Below, piece by piece: positions 24,494 to 34,823 of a stretch of DNA of 64,000 bases. This stretch comes from Stenomitos frigidus_A. GTDB lineage: Bacteria; Cyanobacteriota; Cyanobacteriia; Leptolyngbyales; Leptolyngbyaceae. The stretch covers positions 186,001 to 250,000 of the forward strand of contig NZ_CAWNSW010000073.1 in assembly GCF_963877135.1 (NCBI RefSeq). The letters are read 5' to 3'. The notes beneath the pieces were generated by a model that saw only the letters and a program-made list of their open reading frames with translations, was not told where the DNA came from and ran no database searches. The first letter of the stretch is position 1, and the number at the start of each line of letters is the position of its first letter. The translations under genes were made by a program, and so were the position numbers.

Positions 24494-25177
24494 GTGAAGC
24501 CCCTTTCAACGTCACGCCGAAAATTTTATGTGCGAACCCACCTGATTGGGTCTGTTTTAGTGGCTATGGCTGTGGCTGCGCTTCTGCCTGCCTGGCTGCA
24601 TCTACCCTCTCGTGTGCTTTGCATCTGGGACTCAGGCATGCTTTTCTTCCTGCTGATGAGCTGGTGGGTCATGCTGCGCGCAACGCCAGAAACCATGCGG
24701 CTGAATGCCCAACGGCAAGATGAAGGGCGTTTGGTCATTTTGAGTTTAGTCACAACGGCGGCCTGTGCCAGCATTTTTGCGATCGGCTTTATGCTTAAAG
24801 ATGCCAAAAGCGGATCAGGGTCGATCCTGATCCTGCATGTCATCCTTGCGGCCTTCACGATTTTGGGTTCCTGGCTGCTGGTGCATACGATTTTTGCGTT
24901 GCATTATGCGCACGGCTATTACCAGGACGGTAGCCAGTCACTAGAGGAGGCTAAGGCAGAAGGACTGGATTTTCCGGGTGATATCGAGCCCGATTATTGG
25001 GACTTTCTGTATTTCTCGTTTGTGATCGGCATGACGAGCCAGGTTTCGGATGTGCAAATCGAATCGCGATCGATGCGGCGGTTGGCGTTGCTTCACGGTG
25101 TCCTGTCGTTCTTTTTTAACACCGCGATCGTGGCGATGAGCATCAATCTTATTGCAGGCTTAATTCAAGGCGGATGA
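24494..25177 (+). CDS. DUF1345 integral membrane protein
   Basis: 227 residues from GTG. At least five hydrophobic helices are visible, including LIGSVLVAMAVAALLPAWL, GMLFFLLMSWWVMLRA, LVILSLVTTAACASIFAIGF, HVILAAFTILGSWLLVHTIF and the C-terminal FFNTAIVAMSINLIAGLI. The conserved DYWDFLYFSFVIGMTSQVSD segment identifies the family. The function is unknown. Confidence 0.9.
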   Translation: MKPLSTSRRKFYVRTHLIGSVLVAMAVAALLPAWLHLPSRVLCIWDSGMLFFLLMSWWVMLRATPETMRLNAQRQDEGRLVILSLVTTAACASIFAIGFMLKDAKSGSGSILILHVILAAFTILGSWLLVHTIFALHYAHGYYQDGSQSLEEAKAEGLDFPGDIEPDYWDFLYFSFVIGMTSQVSDVQIESRSMRRLALLHGVLSFFFNTAIVAMSINLIAGLIQGG

Positions 25178-25259
25178 TTCTGGTGTTCAGGTGGGCGATC
25201 GTTGCCACTATGGAGAAATTGAAGCCGTAAGAAGAAGTCGAAGCGGTAAGATCGGTTGT

Positions 25260-26453
25260 ATGAAAATATTTCTGCGACCAGGCGATCGCCTTCACCCATC
25301 CTCTTTTTACCTTTTACTGCTGCTGGTGAGCAGTACCGCTGGCTGTGGGGTTATTCGTCCTGAATTGGGCAGCGCACCAACGCCAACAGAATCCTTACCG
25401 CCCCTGCAAAGCAGCCCTGCCACGGCACCTTTGGCACCACCGAAATTGACGAGCCTGGACTATGTGGCTCAGATTGTGCAGAAGGTTGGGCCGGCCGTAG
25501 TGCGGATTGATTCGACTCGCACAGTGGGGCAATCCTTTGGCGACCCTGGCTTTGAGCGGTTTTTTGGTGGTCAGGAACCCCAAACGCAGCGAGTGCAGCG
25601 CGGCACAGGTTCTGGCTTTATCACCACTGCTGATGGACGCGTGTTGACGAATGCTCACGTGGTGCAGGGCGCTGATAGCGTGACGGTAGTACTGAAGGAT
25701 GGACGACGGTTTAAGGGAACAGTGGTGGGAGCAGACTCGACCACGGATGTAGCGGTAGTGAAAATCAATGCCCAAAACCTACCCGTCGTGAAATTGGGCA
25801 ATTCAGACAATCTGTTGCCGGGGCAAGCCGCGATCGCGATCGGCAATCCTCTTGGACTGAGCTTTACGGTGACGCAAGGCATTATTAGCGCGACGGGGCG
25901 ATCGGCGGCTGATGTGGGCGTACCCGCCGAGCGAGTCGATTTTATCCAGACCGACGCTGCCATTAATCCGGGTAATTCGGGCGGGCCGTTGATTAACGCC
26001 GAAGGAGAAGTGATTGGCATCAACTCTGCCATCATTCAAGGAGCCGCTGGGCTGGGGTTTGCGATCCCGATCGCCACGGCGTCACGCGTTGCCGATCAGA
26101 TCGTCGCGACTGGTAAAGCGGAGCATCCCTATCTGGGCGTCAAGATGGCAGAACTGACCCCTGAGCTCCGTAACGAAATTAATCAGAGCAACGCTGGCTT
26201 CAAAATTAACCAGGAGCAGGGTGTGTTGATTATTGCCGTCCAGTCTAATTCTCCAGCCGCACGGGGAGGTGTACGACCGGGTGACATTGTAGCCAGCATC
26301 AACGGCACGGCGATTCAAACGGCTCAACAGGTGCAGCAGCAGGTAGAAGCAACGTCGATCGGTAGCCCACTGCAGATGATTGTCAACCGCAATGGTCAGA
26401 AGCAAACTCTCACTGTGAAGCCAGAGCCCTTGCCTGTGAGAGAACCGGGCTAA
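25260..26453 (+). CDS. HtrA/DegP-type serine protease, lipoprotein
   Basis: 397 residues from the ATG at 25260; a GTG 69 bases upstream is less likely because it would bury the signal. The N-terminus ends in a lipobox (LLLVSSTAGC). The trypsin-like domain has His133 (TNAHVVQ), Asp163 (TTDVAVVKI) and Ser240 (PGNSGGPL). One PDZ domain follows (GVLIIAVQSNSPAARGGVRP, then GDIVASINGTAI). It is a periplasmic or thylakoid-facing quality-control protease of the HhoA/HhoB/HtrA group; which of the three is not decidable here. Confidence 0.94.
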   Translation: MKIFLRPGDRLHPSSFYLLLLLVSSTAGCGVIRPELGSAPTPTESLPPLQSSPATAPLAPPKLTSLDYVAQIVQKVGPAVVRIDSTRTVGQSFGDPGFERFFGGQEPQTQRVQRGTGSGFITTADGRVLTNAHVVQGADSVTVVLKDGRRFKGTVVGADSTTDVAVVKINAQNLPVVKLGNSDNLLPGQAAIAIGNPLGLSFTVTQGIISATGRSAADVGVPAERVDFIQTDAAINPGNSGGPLINAEGEVIGINSAIIQGAAGLGFAIPIATASRVADQIVATGKAEHPYLGVKMAELTPELRNEINQSNAGFKINQEQGVLIIAVQSNSPAARGGVRPGDIVASINGTAIQTAQQVQQQVEATSIGSPLQMIVNRNGQKQTLTVKPEPLPVREPG

Positions 26454-26541
26454 GATCACGATCGCGGTGCCATGTGCGATCGCGCATGTGCTAGAGTTTG
26501 TCTCTTTTCACTGTCCTCTAATGCTTTGAAGCTTAACCACT

Positions 26542-28620
26542 GTGGGTGCTATAGAGTCTGAAGTTTTGCCGGGTCGCAGTTTTCCCTTAGGTGCAACGGT
26601 TTACCCCGAAGGCGTTAATTTTTCCATTTTTTCTAAAAGCGGCAAAGCCTTAGAGCTGCTCTTGTTCGATCGAGCCGACGATCCTAAGCCTGCACGCGTC
26701 ATCACGCTGCATCCCAAGCAAAACAAAACGTTCTACTACTGGCATGTGTTCGTTCCAGGCATTGGTGCCGGACAGATCTATGCCTACCGGGTCGATGGGC
26801 CGTTTATTCCCGAACAAGGGCATCGGTTTGATTGCAACAAAGTCTTGCTCGACCCCTATGCCAAAGCCGTTGTAGGATGGGAAAACTACAGCCGTGAAGC
26901 AGCAATGCGCCCTGGTGATAATTGCGCTCAGGCACTACGCGGCGTGGTGGTCGATACCAGCGCCTACGCTTGGGAAGGCGATGCACCGTTGAATATTCCC
27001 CACGCTGACAGCGTGATCTATGAGATGCATGTGGGCGGCTTCACCCGCAATCCCAATTCGGGCGTGTCGCCGGAGAAGCGGGGCACCTACGCGGGTCTGA
27101 TCGAAAAAATCCCATACCTGAAACAACTGGGCGTAACAGCGGTAGAGTTACTCCCCGTTCACCAGTTTGATGAACAAGATGTACAGCCTGGGTTGACGAA
27201 CTACTGGGGCTACAGCACGATCGCCTTTTTTGCACCACATACAGGCTACAGTTCGCGACGTGACCCATTAGGGCCTGTGGACGAATTTCGGGACATGGTC
27301 AAAGCGCTGCACAAGGCTGGCATTGAAGTCATTCTGGACGTGGTGTTTAACCACACGGCAGAAGGCAATGAGGACGGCCCCACCTTATCCTTTAAAGGCT
27401 TAGAGAATGCGGCATACTACATCCTGGAGCCAGATCGGGAGCTCTACAGCAACTACAGCGGCTGCGGCAACACGCTGAAGGCAAATCATGACATTGTGGG
27501 GCGCATGATTCTCGAAAGTCTGCTCTATTGGGTGGCAGACATGCATATCGATGGGTTCCGCTTTGATTTAGCATCCGTGCTGTCGCGCAGTCGCTCTGGA
27601 CAACCATTGGAAGATCCGCCGATTCTCTGGACGATCGAATCCCATCCCATTCTGGCAGGCACTAAAATTATCGCCGAAGCCTGGGATGCCGCAGGGCTGT
27701 ATCAGGTTGGTTCCTTTATTGGCGATCGCTTTGCTGAATGGAACGGCCCCTTTCGCGATGATGTTCGTCGCTTTGTCAAAGGCGATAGCAAGACAGTGGC
27801 AACGCTGGCAGACCGCTTGCTGGGTAGCCCTGATATTTATCCGCAGGCCGATCGAGAACCCAGCCGTAGCATCAATTTCATTACTTGTCACGATGGCTTC
27901 ACGCTGAATGACCTGGTGGCTTACAACGAAAAGCACAACGTCGCCAACAAAGAAGATAGTCGTGATGGCTCCAACGACAACCATAGCTGGAACTGTGGCT
28001 TCGAAGGTCCAACGACTGACACCACCATTGAAGCGTTACGCCAGAAGCAAATCAGAAATTTCCTTACGATTCTCTTTTTTGCGCAGGGCACACCCATGCT
28101 ATCGATGGGCGACGAGGTGCGGCGATCGCAGCTCGGTAACAACAATAGCTATTGTCAGAACAATGAATTGAGCTGGTTTGACTGGGACAGCCTGCAACGA
28201 GAGGAGGGGCTCCTGCGGTTTGTCCAGAAACTGATTCACTTTACTCAATCACTCGAAATTTTTCGGCAAGAACGGCTGCTCGAAGTCACCTATGCCAGCC
28301 AAAAGCCCCATATCGTTTGGCATGGCACGGAGCTAGGCAAACCCGATTGGGGCGAACAGTCCCACTGCCTTGCGTTTACGTTGCGCCACCCAGAGGCAAG
28401 CGAACATTTTCACGTGATGCTCAACGCCTATTGGGAGCCACTCACGTTCGAATTGCCACCGCTGGGTCAAAGCGAACGATGGTACAGAATCATCGACACC
28501 GCCCTACCCTCGCCTAGAGACATCGCAGAGCCAACAGCAGCCCCACAAGTCAGGCGAAGGAAATACCCTGTGGAAGCACGATCATCGGTTGTGTTGATGG
28601 CCAGGGCAGGTTCGGTATGA
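26542..28620 (+). CDS. glgX: Glycogen debranching enzyme (isoamylase type)
   Basis: 692 residues from GTG, the usual length. An N-terminal CBM48 domain (GRSFPLGATVYPEGVNFSIF) is followed by the GH13 barrel: DVVFNHTAEG, DGFRFDLASVLSR with the nucleophile Asp, IIAEAWDAAGLYQVG with the acid Glu, and FITCHDGFTLNDLV with the third acidic residue. It removes alpha-1,6 branches of glycogen. It starts 88 bases after the protease gene; a strong inverted repeat follows its stop. Confidence 0.96.
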   Translation: MGAIESEVLPGRSFPLGATVYPEGVNFSIFSKSGKALELLLFDRADDPKPARVITLHPKQNKTFYYWHVFVPGIGAGQIYAYRVDGPFIPEQGHRFDCNKVLLDPYAKAVVGWENYSREAAMRPGDNCAQALRGVVVDTSAYAWEGDAPLNIPHADSVIYEMHVGGFTRNPNSGVSPEKRGTYAGLIEKIPYLKQLGVTAVELLPVHQFDEQDVQPGLTNYWGYSTIAFFAPHTGYSSRRDPLGPVDEFRDMVKALHKAGIEVILDVVFNHTAEGNEDGPTLSFKGLENAAYYILEPDRELYSNYSGCGNTLKANHDIVGRMILESLLYWVADMHIDGFRFDLASVLSRSRSGQPLEDPPILWTIESHPILAGTKIIAEAWDAAGLYQVGSFIGDRFAEWNGPFRDDVRRFVKGDSKTVATLADRLLGSPDIYPQADREPSRSINFITCHDGFTLNDLVAYNEKHNVANKEDSRDGSNDNHSWNCGFEGPTTDTTIEALRQKQIRNFLTILFFAQGTPMLSMGDEVRRSQLGNNNSYCQNNELSWFDWDSLQREEGLLRFVQKLIHFTQSLEIFRQERLLEVTYASQKPHIVWHGTELGKPDWGEQSHCLAFTLRHPEASEHFHVMLNAYWEPLTFELPPLGQSERWYRIIDTALPSPRDIAEPTAAPQVRRRKYPVEARSSVVLMARAGSV

Positions 28621-28634
28621 ATTTGAGCGATCAG

Positions 28635-28688
28635 CAGCCCTGGACAGCAGTCAGCTATGAGTACATGATTGATTGCTGTCCAGGGCTG
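28635..28688. terminator. 15-bp inverted repeat after glgX, possible terminator
   Basis: CAGCCCTGGACAGCA (28635-28649) and TGCTGTCCAGGGCTG (28674-28688) match perfectly around a 24-base loop. No T-run follows, so Rho-independent termination is uncertain; an mRNA-end stabiliser or a palindromic repeat is equally possible. Confidence 0.5.
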
Positions 28689-28790
28689 GTGTCGATGAGA
28701 ACATTGATTTTCGCAGAGAGAATGATGTCTTCTAGCCACACTCAGCTAAGATCTTCGTAGTGATTGGCAACGTAGTGATTGGCAAGCAAG

Positions 28791-29066
28791 ATGGCTCAGA
28801 TTTTAGACCCGTTAGCGGCTGGCCAACCTGATGGCATTATTTGCTGCTACGTCAATGGTTCTAGTCGCATTCAAATCGCACGCATCAGCAATATCCCCAA
28901 CTGGTACTTTGAGCGCGTCGTGTTTCCAGGGCAGCGGCTTTTGTTTGAAGCAGTGCCTGAGGCGCAACTTGAAATCCATACAGGTTCAATGGCGAGTGCA
29001 ATTTTGTCCGATCGCATTGCTTGTCATTCGTTGCAGGTGGGGAGTGGGGAGCCCGGTGAACTGTAA
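28791..29066 (+). CDS. DUF1830 family protein
   Basis: 91 residues from the ATG at 28791 (a TTG four codons earlier is less likely). The core DGIICCYVNGSSRIQIARIS then NWYFERVVFPGQRLLFEAVP matches DUF1830, a small cyanobacterial family of unknown function. A 15-base direct repeat (CGTAGTGATTGGCAA, twice) lies just upstream at 28757-28786. Confidence 0.87.
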   Translation: MAQILDPLAAGQPDGIICCYVNGSSRIQIARISNIPNWYFERVVFPGQRLLFEAVPEAQLEIHTGSMASAILSDRIACHSLQVGSGEPGEL

Positions 29067-29101
29067 ATCATTGGTTTCATTGGATAAAACCGGCGATCGT
29101 A

Positions 29102-29374
29102 TCACTCATCATTGGTTGGGCTTACGGGCAGCATCGCCGCTAACCGTTCAAGCAATTGGGTCTGTTCTTCCGGAGTATTGACCGGACAGCGCTCCCAGTC
29201 GGAACCTTGTCTAACATCAGCAAAAAGCCCAGTGGGATCTTCGTGGAAGTGAAGAAACGCCTGTGCTTTACGGTAGAAAATACCCCTTTTCTTTTCTTTC
29301 AACCCACCCACAACGCGAATGGTAGTCAGTAGATCGGTCAGAGTGTCTAGTGCGCGATCGCCTGCATGTTTCAC
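29102..29374 (-). CDS. Conserved small cyanobacterial protein, coupled to methyltransferase gene
   Basis: 90 residues from a GTG at 29374 whose codon overlaps the stop of the upstream methyltransferase (GTGA). The frame is open further upstream, but that part is only the antisense-phase reading of the 21-bp repeats. The conserved part is KKRGIFYRKAQAFLHFHEDP followed by TGLFADVRQGSDWERCPVNT, a protein I recall as widespread in cyanobacteria without known function; the HFHEDPxGxFAD motif suggests a ligand-binding pocket. Confidence 0.72.
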   Translation of the reverse strand: MKHAGDRALDTLTDLLTTIRVVGGLKEKKRGIFYRKAQAFLHFHEDPTGLFADVRQGSDWERCPVNTPEEQTQLLERLAAMLPVSPTNDE

Positions 29375-30105
29375 ATCTGTTGTAGTCGACTTAAAGCAGT
29401 TGGCTCTTCTCTTAAAGCAGTTGGCTCTTCTCTTAAAGCAGTTGGCTCTTCTGAAGTTGTATACAATACGTAACTTTTTGGCAAGCCAAGAATCCATTCG
29501 GTTTTCAACGTTGCTTCGGGAAACAACTGTTTGAGTCTCTGGATCTCCAGCACACGCGTTTCTTCTATATATTCTGTCCACGCGGGCAGCTTTTTCCTCC
29601 AGCGCTCAATGAACGTACGACGCCACGAAGTTGGATAAAACCACCAAAACAGCATCCCCGAATGTGCCTCGATCGGAAAGTACTTTGATGGCGTTTGAAC
29701 CCAATAGCGGCGACCAAGACGGCGAACCTCTCTAGCAAACGCTTCTTGTTTATTTTCATCGCCAACATGTTCAATGACGCTATTAGTAAAAACCAGATCA
29801 AACGACTGATCGTCAAACGCACTTACATTACAGCCATCGCCCTCAACATAGGTAAAGCGATGACGCTTTGAAGGTTCTTGCTCAGTGTTTTCACCAGGAA
29901 GATTCAAGATCGTAATGTCCAGCGGTTGCTCAACAAAGTCCCAAAGCTCAGGGCCGCCTCCCAAATCCAACACCCGCAAGCATTCACCACTTCGCGCATT
30001 AAGCCATTTTTTGAACAACTGCATACGTCGTTCACGCGTGTATGCAGAAAAGGGATGCAGCAGACGGTAAAACAAGTTAATACGCAGATAGCTTAGGGAC
30101 TGCAT
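29371..30105 (-). CDS. Class I SAM-dependent methyltransferase with C-terminal heptad repeats
   Basis: 244 residues. Motif I is RVLDLGGGPELWDF and the later FDLVFTNSVIEHVGD is the acidic and post-motif region; FAREVRRLGRRYWVQTPSKY and the WRRTFIERWRKKLP segment are typical of methyltransferases acting on lipids or sugars. The last 25 residues contain three copies of EEPTALR, encoded by a 21-bp tandem repeat, and look like an extension not needed for catalysis. The substrate is unknown. It overlaps the next small gene by four bases. Confidence 0.85.
   Translation of the reverse strand: MQSLSYLRINLFYRLLHPFSAYTRERRMQLFKKWLNARSGECLRVLDLGGGPELWDFVEQPLDITILNLPGENTEQEPSKRHRFTYVEGDGCNVSAFDDQSFDLVFTNSVIEHVGDENKQEAFAREVRRLGRRYWVQTPSKYFPIEAHSGMLFWWFYPTSWRRTFIERWRKKLPAWTEYIEETRVLEIQRLKQLFPEATLKTEWILGLPKSYVLYTTSEEPTALREEPTALREEPTALSRLQQM
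29391..29452 (-). repeat. Three 21-bp tandem repeats in the methyltransferase 3' end
   Basis: TTAAAGCAGTTGGCTCTTCT plus C on the + strand repeats at 29391, 29412 and 29433. The unit is a multiple of three, so copy number can vary without changing the frame. Confidence 0.95.
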
Positions 30106-30529
30106 GTTACAGGAGCCTCTTCTTAGTACTGAACTAGGGCGTAGAGATTGCGCTAACTGCCTGTGAGTCTGGCACTAGAATGGCAGGGCGAACTGAAAGG
30201 ACGCTAGCGGTTCCTGCCTGGGATCGCAACTCAACAAAAAAGAAGTTTCAGCTTGCCGAGTTTGAAGAAACACCCTATTGACTGCCGTCATCAACCTGGG
30301 AACTAGGTCAACGGAAACGAACAAAAATTAGTCTGTGAAAAGGCCAATCTTCTCGCGCTTGCATCTATACAGATTTAGTCAAGAATACTATCTTTTTTCT
30401 AAGCTAAATTTGGCTAGCAGGAACAATAGCCTTAAACTTTGTGTCAATTTTTGCAAAGGAAATGGGGTTGTGTAGCAACGGATACTCAGCAAACTTCTCA
30501 AGCCAGCTTATAAACCCATCATTAGGTCT
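30106..30529. other. 424-base intergenic stretch with no gene seen
   Basis: It lies between the starts of the methyltransferase operon and the PPK2 3' end, so it must contain the methyltransferase promoter on the minus strand. No RNA gene, repeat or strong hairpin was noticed. Confidence 0.5.
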
Positions 30530-31423
30530 TTAGCGCTCATTTTTCAGCACTTTTTTTGCCTTTAACAACTGCTGCTGATGCTCCTCCGTCACTTTGGGAT
30601 AGCTGAGCTTCAGGGCTTTTAGTTTTTGCTCAATAAAGTAAGCGACGACGAGGCGCGTGAACCATTTGTTATTTGCGGGAATGATGTGCCACGGGGCCCA
30701 TTCAGTGCTGGTGTGGGTAAAAACAGCTTCATACGCCTGCATGTAGTCGTCCCAAAACTCTCGTTCTGTAACATCGTTTTCAGAAAACTTCCAGTTCTTT
30801 TCAGGCAAATTGATCCGGTCTAAAAAGCGCTGCTTTTGTTCCTCTTTAGAAACATTAAGGAAGAATTTGAGCACAATAATGCCGTTGTCAACCAGATACT
30901 TTTCAAAGTGATTGATTTCTGTAAAACGCTGCTCCCAGATGTTGGTATTCTGGGTGCCTTGAGGCAGTTTTTGCTTTTCCAAGAGGTCTGGGTGCACGCG
31001 CACAACCAGGGTTTCTTCGTAGTAAGAGCGGTTAAAGATGCCAATACGTCCCCGTTCAGGCAAGGCTTTGAACGATCGCCAGAGATAGTCGTGATCTAAC
31101 TCCTCTGAGGACGGTGCTTTAAAGCTGAAGACCTGACAGCCCTGGGGATTAAGACCCGACATTACATGTTTGATGGTGCCGTCTTTACCAGCGGCATCCA
31201 TTGCCTGAAAGATAATGAGCAGCGCATAGGTATCCTGCGCGTAAAGAATATCCTGATACGTCGCTAGAGCCTCAATGCCTGCCTGTAACACCCCTTTGAC
31301 ATCAGCTCTATGCTTAATCTCTGCGGTGTAGTTTGGGTCGAAGTGTTTCAGCTTAATCTTTGAACCGGGCTTGGCCATAAAGGCCTTCGGATCCAGTTGA
31401 TCAGTAAAGGTTTTGACGTCCAT
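30530..31423 (-). CDS. Polyphosphate kinase 2 family protein
   Basis: 297 residues. PPK2 uses polyphosphate to phosphorylate nucleotides. The Walker A region IIFQAMDAAGKDGTIKHVMS, the following GLNPQGCQVFSFKAPSSEEL, the lid segment GRIGIFNRSYYEETLVVRVH and the NGIIVLKFFLNVSKEEQKQR strand are all present. The single-domain length and EE...QGVQVxSFKxPS pattern suggest the class that acts on NMP/NDP, but class assignment needs alignment. It is monocistronic. Confidence 0.94.
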   Translation of the reverse strand: MDVKTFTDQLDPKAFMAKPGSKIKLKHFDPNYTAEIKHRADVKGVLQAGIEALATYQDILYAQDTYALLIIFQAMDAAGKDGTIKHVMSGLNPQGCQVFSFKAPSSEELDHDYLWRSFKALPERGRIGIFNRSYYEETLVVRVHPDLLEKQKLPQGTQNTNIWEQRFTEINHFEKYLVDNGIIVLKFFLNVSKEEQKQRFLDRINLPEKNWKFSENDVTEREFWDDYMQAYEAVFTHTSTEWAPWHIIPANNKWFTRLVVAYFIEQKLKALKLSYPKVTEEHQQQLLKAKKVLKNER

Positions 31424-31628
31424 ACTCAGAAAAACCGATAGATAAAAAACACTGTCTCAGGCACGATGGCTTAGGAACACGAATTTAATCACTCCGGCAC
31501 CCCTACGGGAAACAATATGTCGATTTTATTCAATCCACGATCCTTAGTTTACTTATAGCGATTTTGCGATCGCGCCACACAGCAACTCATAACTTGCTTC
31601 ATAATCAGGCAGTTCCTCTTGACGTTCT

Positions 31629-33213
<1,585 letters not shown>

Positions 33214-33353
33214 TTCAATAACCTCAACCTTGTTGCGTAGCAAGCGATACTGCCCCATCCTATGCCTAAGCCGCATTCTGTTTCTACAGAGTAATAGGCT
33301 GCCAGTGGTCATGCTGGTCGTCATCAGGAAGCGTCCACTTCAGGTACCACGTT

Positions 33354-34778
33354 ATGGCAAAAGGACTCAAGAGCAACGCCTTGTCTATGGTTGATACGGT
33401 AACACTTGCCGTTGCCGGATCGGCTCCGTCTTATTCATTGAATGCAACTACGGCAACCCTCATTGCAGCGGTCGGCTTAGCTTCTCCGGGAGCGCTGTTG
33501 TATGCGGCCATTCCCATGTTTGGCATTTCGTTTGCATTTATGTACCTGAACCACTGGCGATCGGATGCGGGTGCGTCCTACGCCTGGGTGGGTCGCACCA
33601 TTCGTCCGTCACTTGGTTTCTTGTCGGGGTGGACGTTTCTGAGCTTAAGCACCATTTTTATGGCGGCAGCCGCTTTGCCCATTGGAGTGTCAACCCTGTC
33701 GCTGATTGCTCCCAGTCAGGTTGAGAATGTAGGCATGGCGACGCTGGTGGGTGGATTGTGGTTTGCGATGGTCGCCACCGTGACGCTTCTGGGCGTCAAC
33801 TTTGCAGCCCGGTTTCAGCGGTTGATGACCGCGATCGAGGTCATCAGCTTACTCGCGTTGGCGATCGGGGCGATCGTCAAAGTGTCTACTAGCCCTGTTG
33901 CAGCTTTTTCCTGGAGTTGGCTGTCACCCTTTGCCTTTGGTAATTTCCAGACGTTTATGGCAGGGATGCTGATTGCCACCTTCTATTACTTTGGTTGGGA
34001 TGTGTCGTCCAACGTTGCTGAAGAAACGAAGGGATCGAGCACAACGCCTGGCTATAGTGGCGTCTTCGGGATGATTGGCGTCTTTCTGATGTTCCAACTG
34101 TTTCAAATTCTGGTGCAGATGGGCATGACCCCAGAACAGGTGGATAAAGCAGGCGCCGATCTGTTGCCGCAGTTGGGCGATTTGCTGCTGCCTGCGCCCT
34201 GGGGCAAGATTGCCATCCTGGCTGTTTTGCTGAGTACGGTTGGCACGATTGAAACTCAGTTAACCCAATGTTCTCGGACGCTCTTTTCAATGGCACGCGA
34301 TCGCGTGATCAGTCGTCGGTTTGGCGACTTGCATCCCCTCTTTCAAACGCCGTGGCTGGCTACACTGGTGATTACCGTTTTGGCGCTGGCGTTGCTCATT
34401 GGCTCTAGCTCCAGCTCCAGCATCAATGGACTGATGGCGAATCTCATCAATACCATCAGTGTTCAGGTTGCCTTTTACTATGCGATGACGGGCTTTGCCT
34501 GTGCCTGGTACTACCGCAAGCAACTTCGGGATGACACCAAAACGCTGTTGCTGAAGGGCGCCTGGCCCTTACTGTCGGCACTCTTTCTGCTGGCAGTGGG
34601 AGCCTTCCAGTTAACGCAACTGGATCGGATAGTAGCGTTTCTCAGCGTTGCCGCGATCGCGATCGGTATCATACCAATGCTGTTTTACCGTTGGAAGTAT
34701 GGCAGCGAGTTCTACACGGCACCAGCGGAAGCGTATGAGCCAGTCGTCGATGACGATCGCGTGCTAGAAAAGGTTTGA
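33354..34778 (+). CDS. APC-family amino acid/polyamine permease
   Basis: 474 residues with about 12 hydrophobic helices. The N-terminal SMVDTVTLAVAGSAPSYSLN has the small-residue helix break that binds substrate in APC transporters, and YYFGWDVSSNVAEETKGSST is the conserved helix 6/7 region of the family. It ends with an acidic cytosolic tail. The substrate is unknown; the convergent neighbour encodes an aminoaldehyde dehydrogenase-like enzyme, so amines or amino acids are plausible. Confidence 0.92.
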   Translation: MAKGLKSNALSMVDTVTLAVAGSAPSYSLNATTATLIAAVGLASPGALLYAAIPMFGISFAFMYLNHWRSDAGASYAWVGRTIRPSLGFLSGWTFLSLSTIFMAAAALPIGVSTLSLIAPSQVENVGMATLVGGLWFAMVATVTLLGVNFAARFQRLMTAIEVISLLALAIGAIVKVSTSPVAAFSWSWLSPFAFGNFQTFMAGMLIATFYYFGWDVSSNVAEETKGSSTTPGYSGVFGMIGVFLMFQLFQILVQMGMTPEQVDKAGADLLPQLGDLLLPAPWGKIAILAVLLSTVGTIETQLTQCSRTLFSMARDRVISRRFGDLHPLFQTPWLATLVITVLALALLIGSSSSSSINGLMANLINTISVQVAFYYAMTGFACAWYYRKQLRDDTKTLLLKGAWPLLSALFLLAVGAFQLTQLDRIVAFLSVAAIAIGIIPMLFYRWKYGSEFYTAPAEAYEPVVDDDRVLEKV

Positions 34779-34781
34779 ACG

Positions 34782-34815
34782 TTAGTAGGGACGTTCCATG
34801 TCACGTCCCTACTAA
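34782..34815. terminator. Palindrome between convergent genes, family A
   Basis: TTAGTAGGGACGT (34782-34794) and ACGTCCCTACTAA (34803-34815) form a 13-bp stem with an 8-base loop between the convergent permease and dehydrogenase stops. It probably ends both transcripts. The same sequence family recurs at 39511-39542. Confidence 0.65.
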
Positions 34816-34823
34816 ATGTGACA

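Noticed and set aside
29375..29581. N-terminal extension of the small minus-strand gene at 29102
   Set aside because: Only the part from 29374 on looks conserved; the upstream part is the second frame of the methyltransferase repeat tail.
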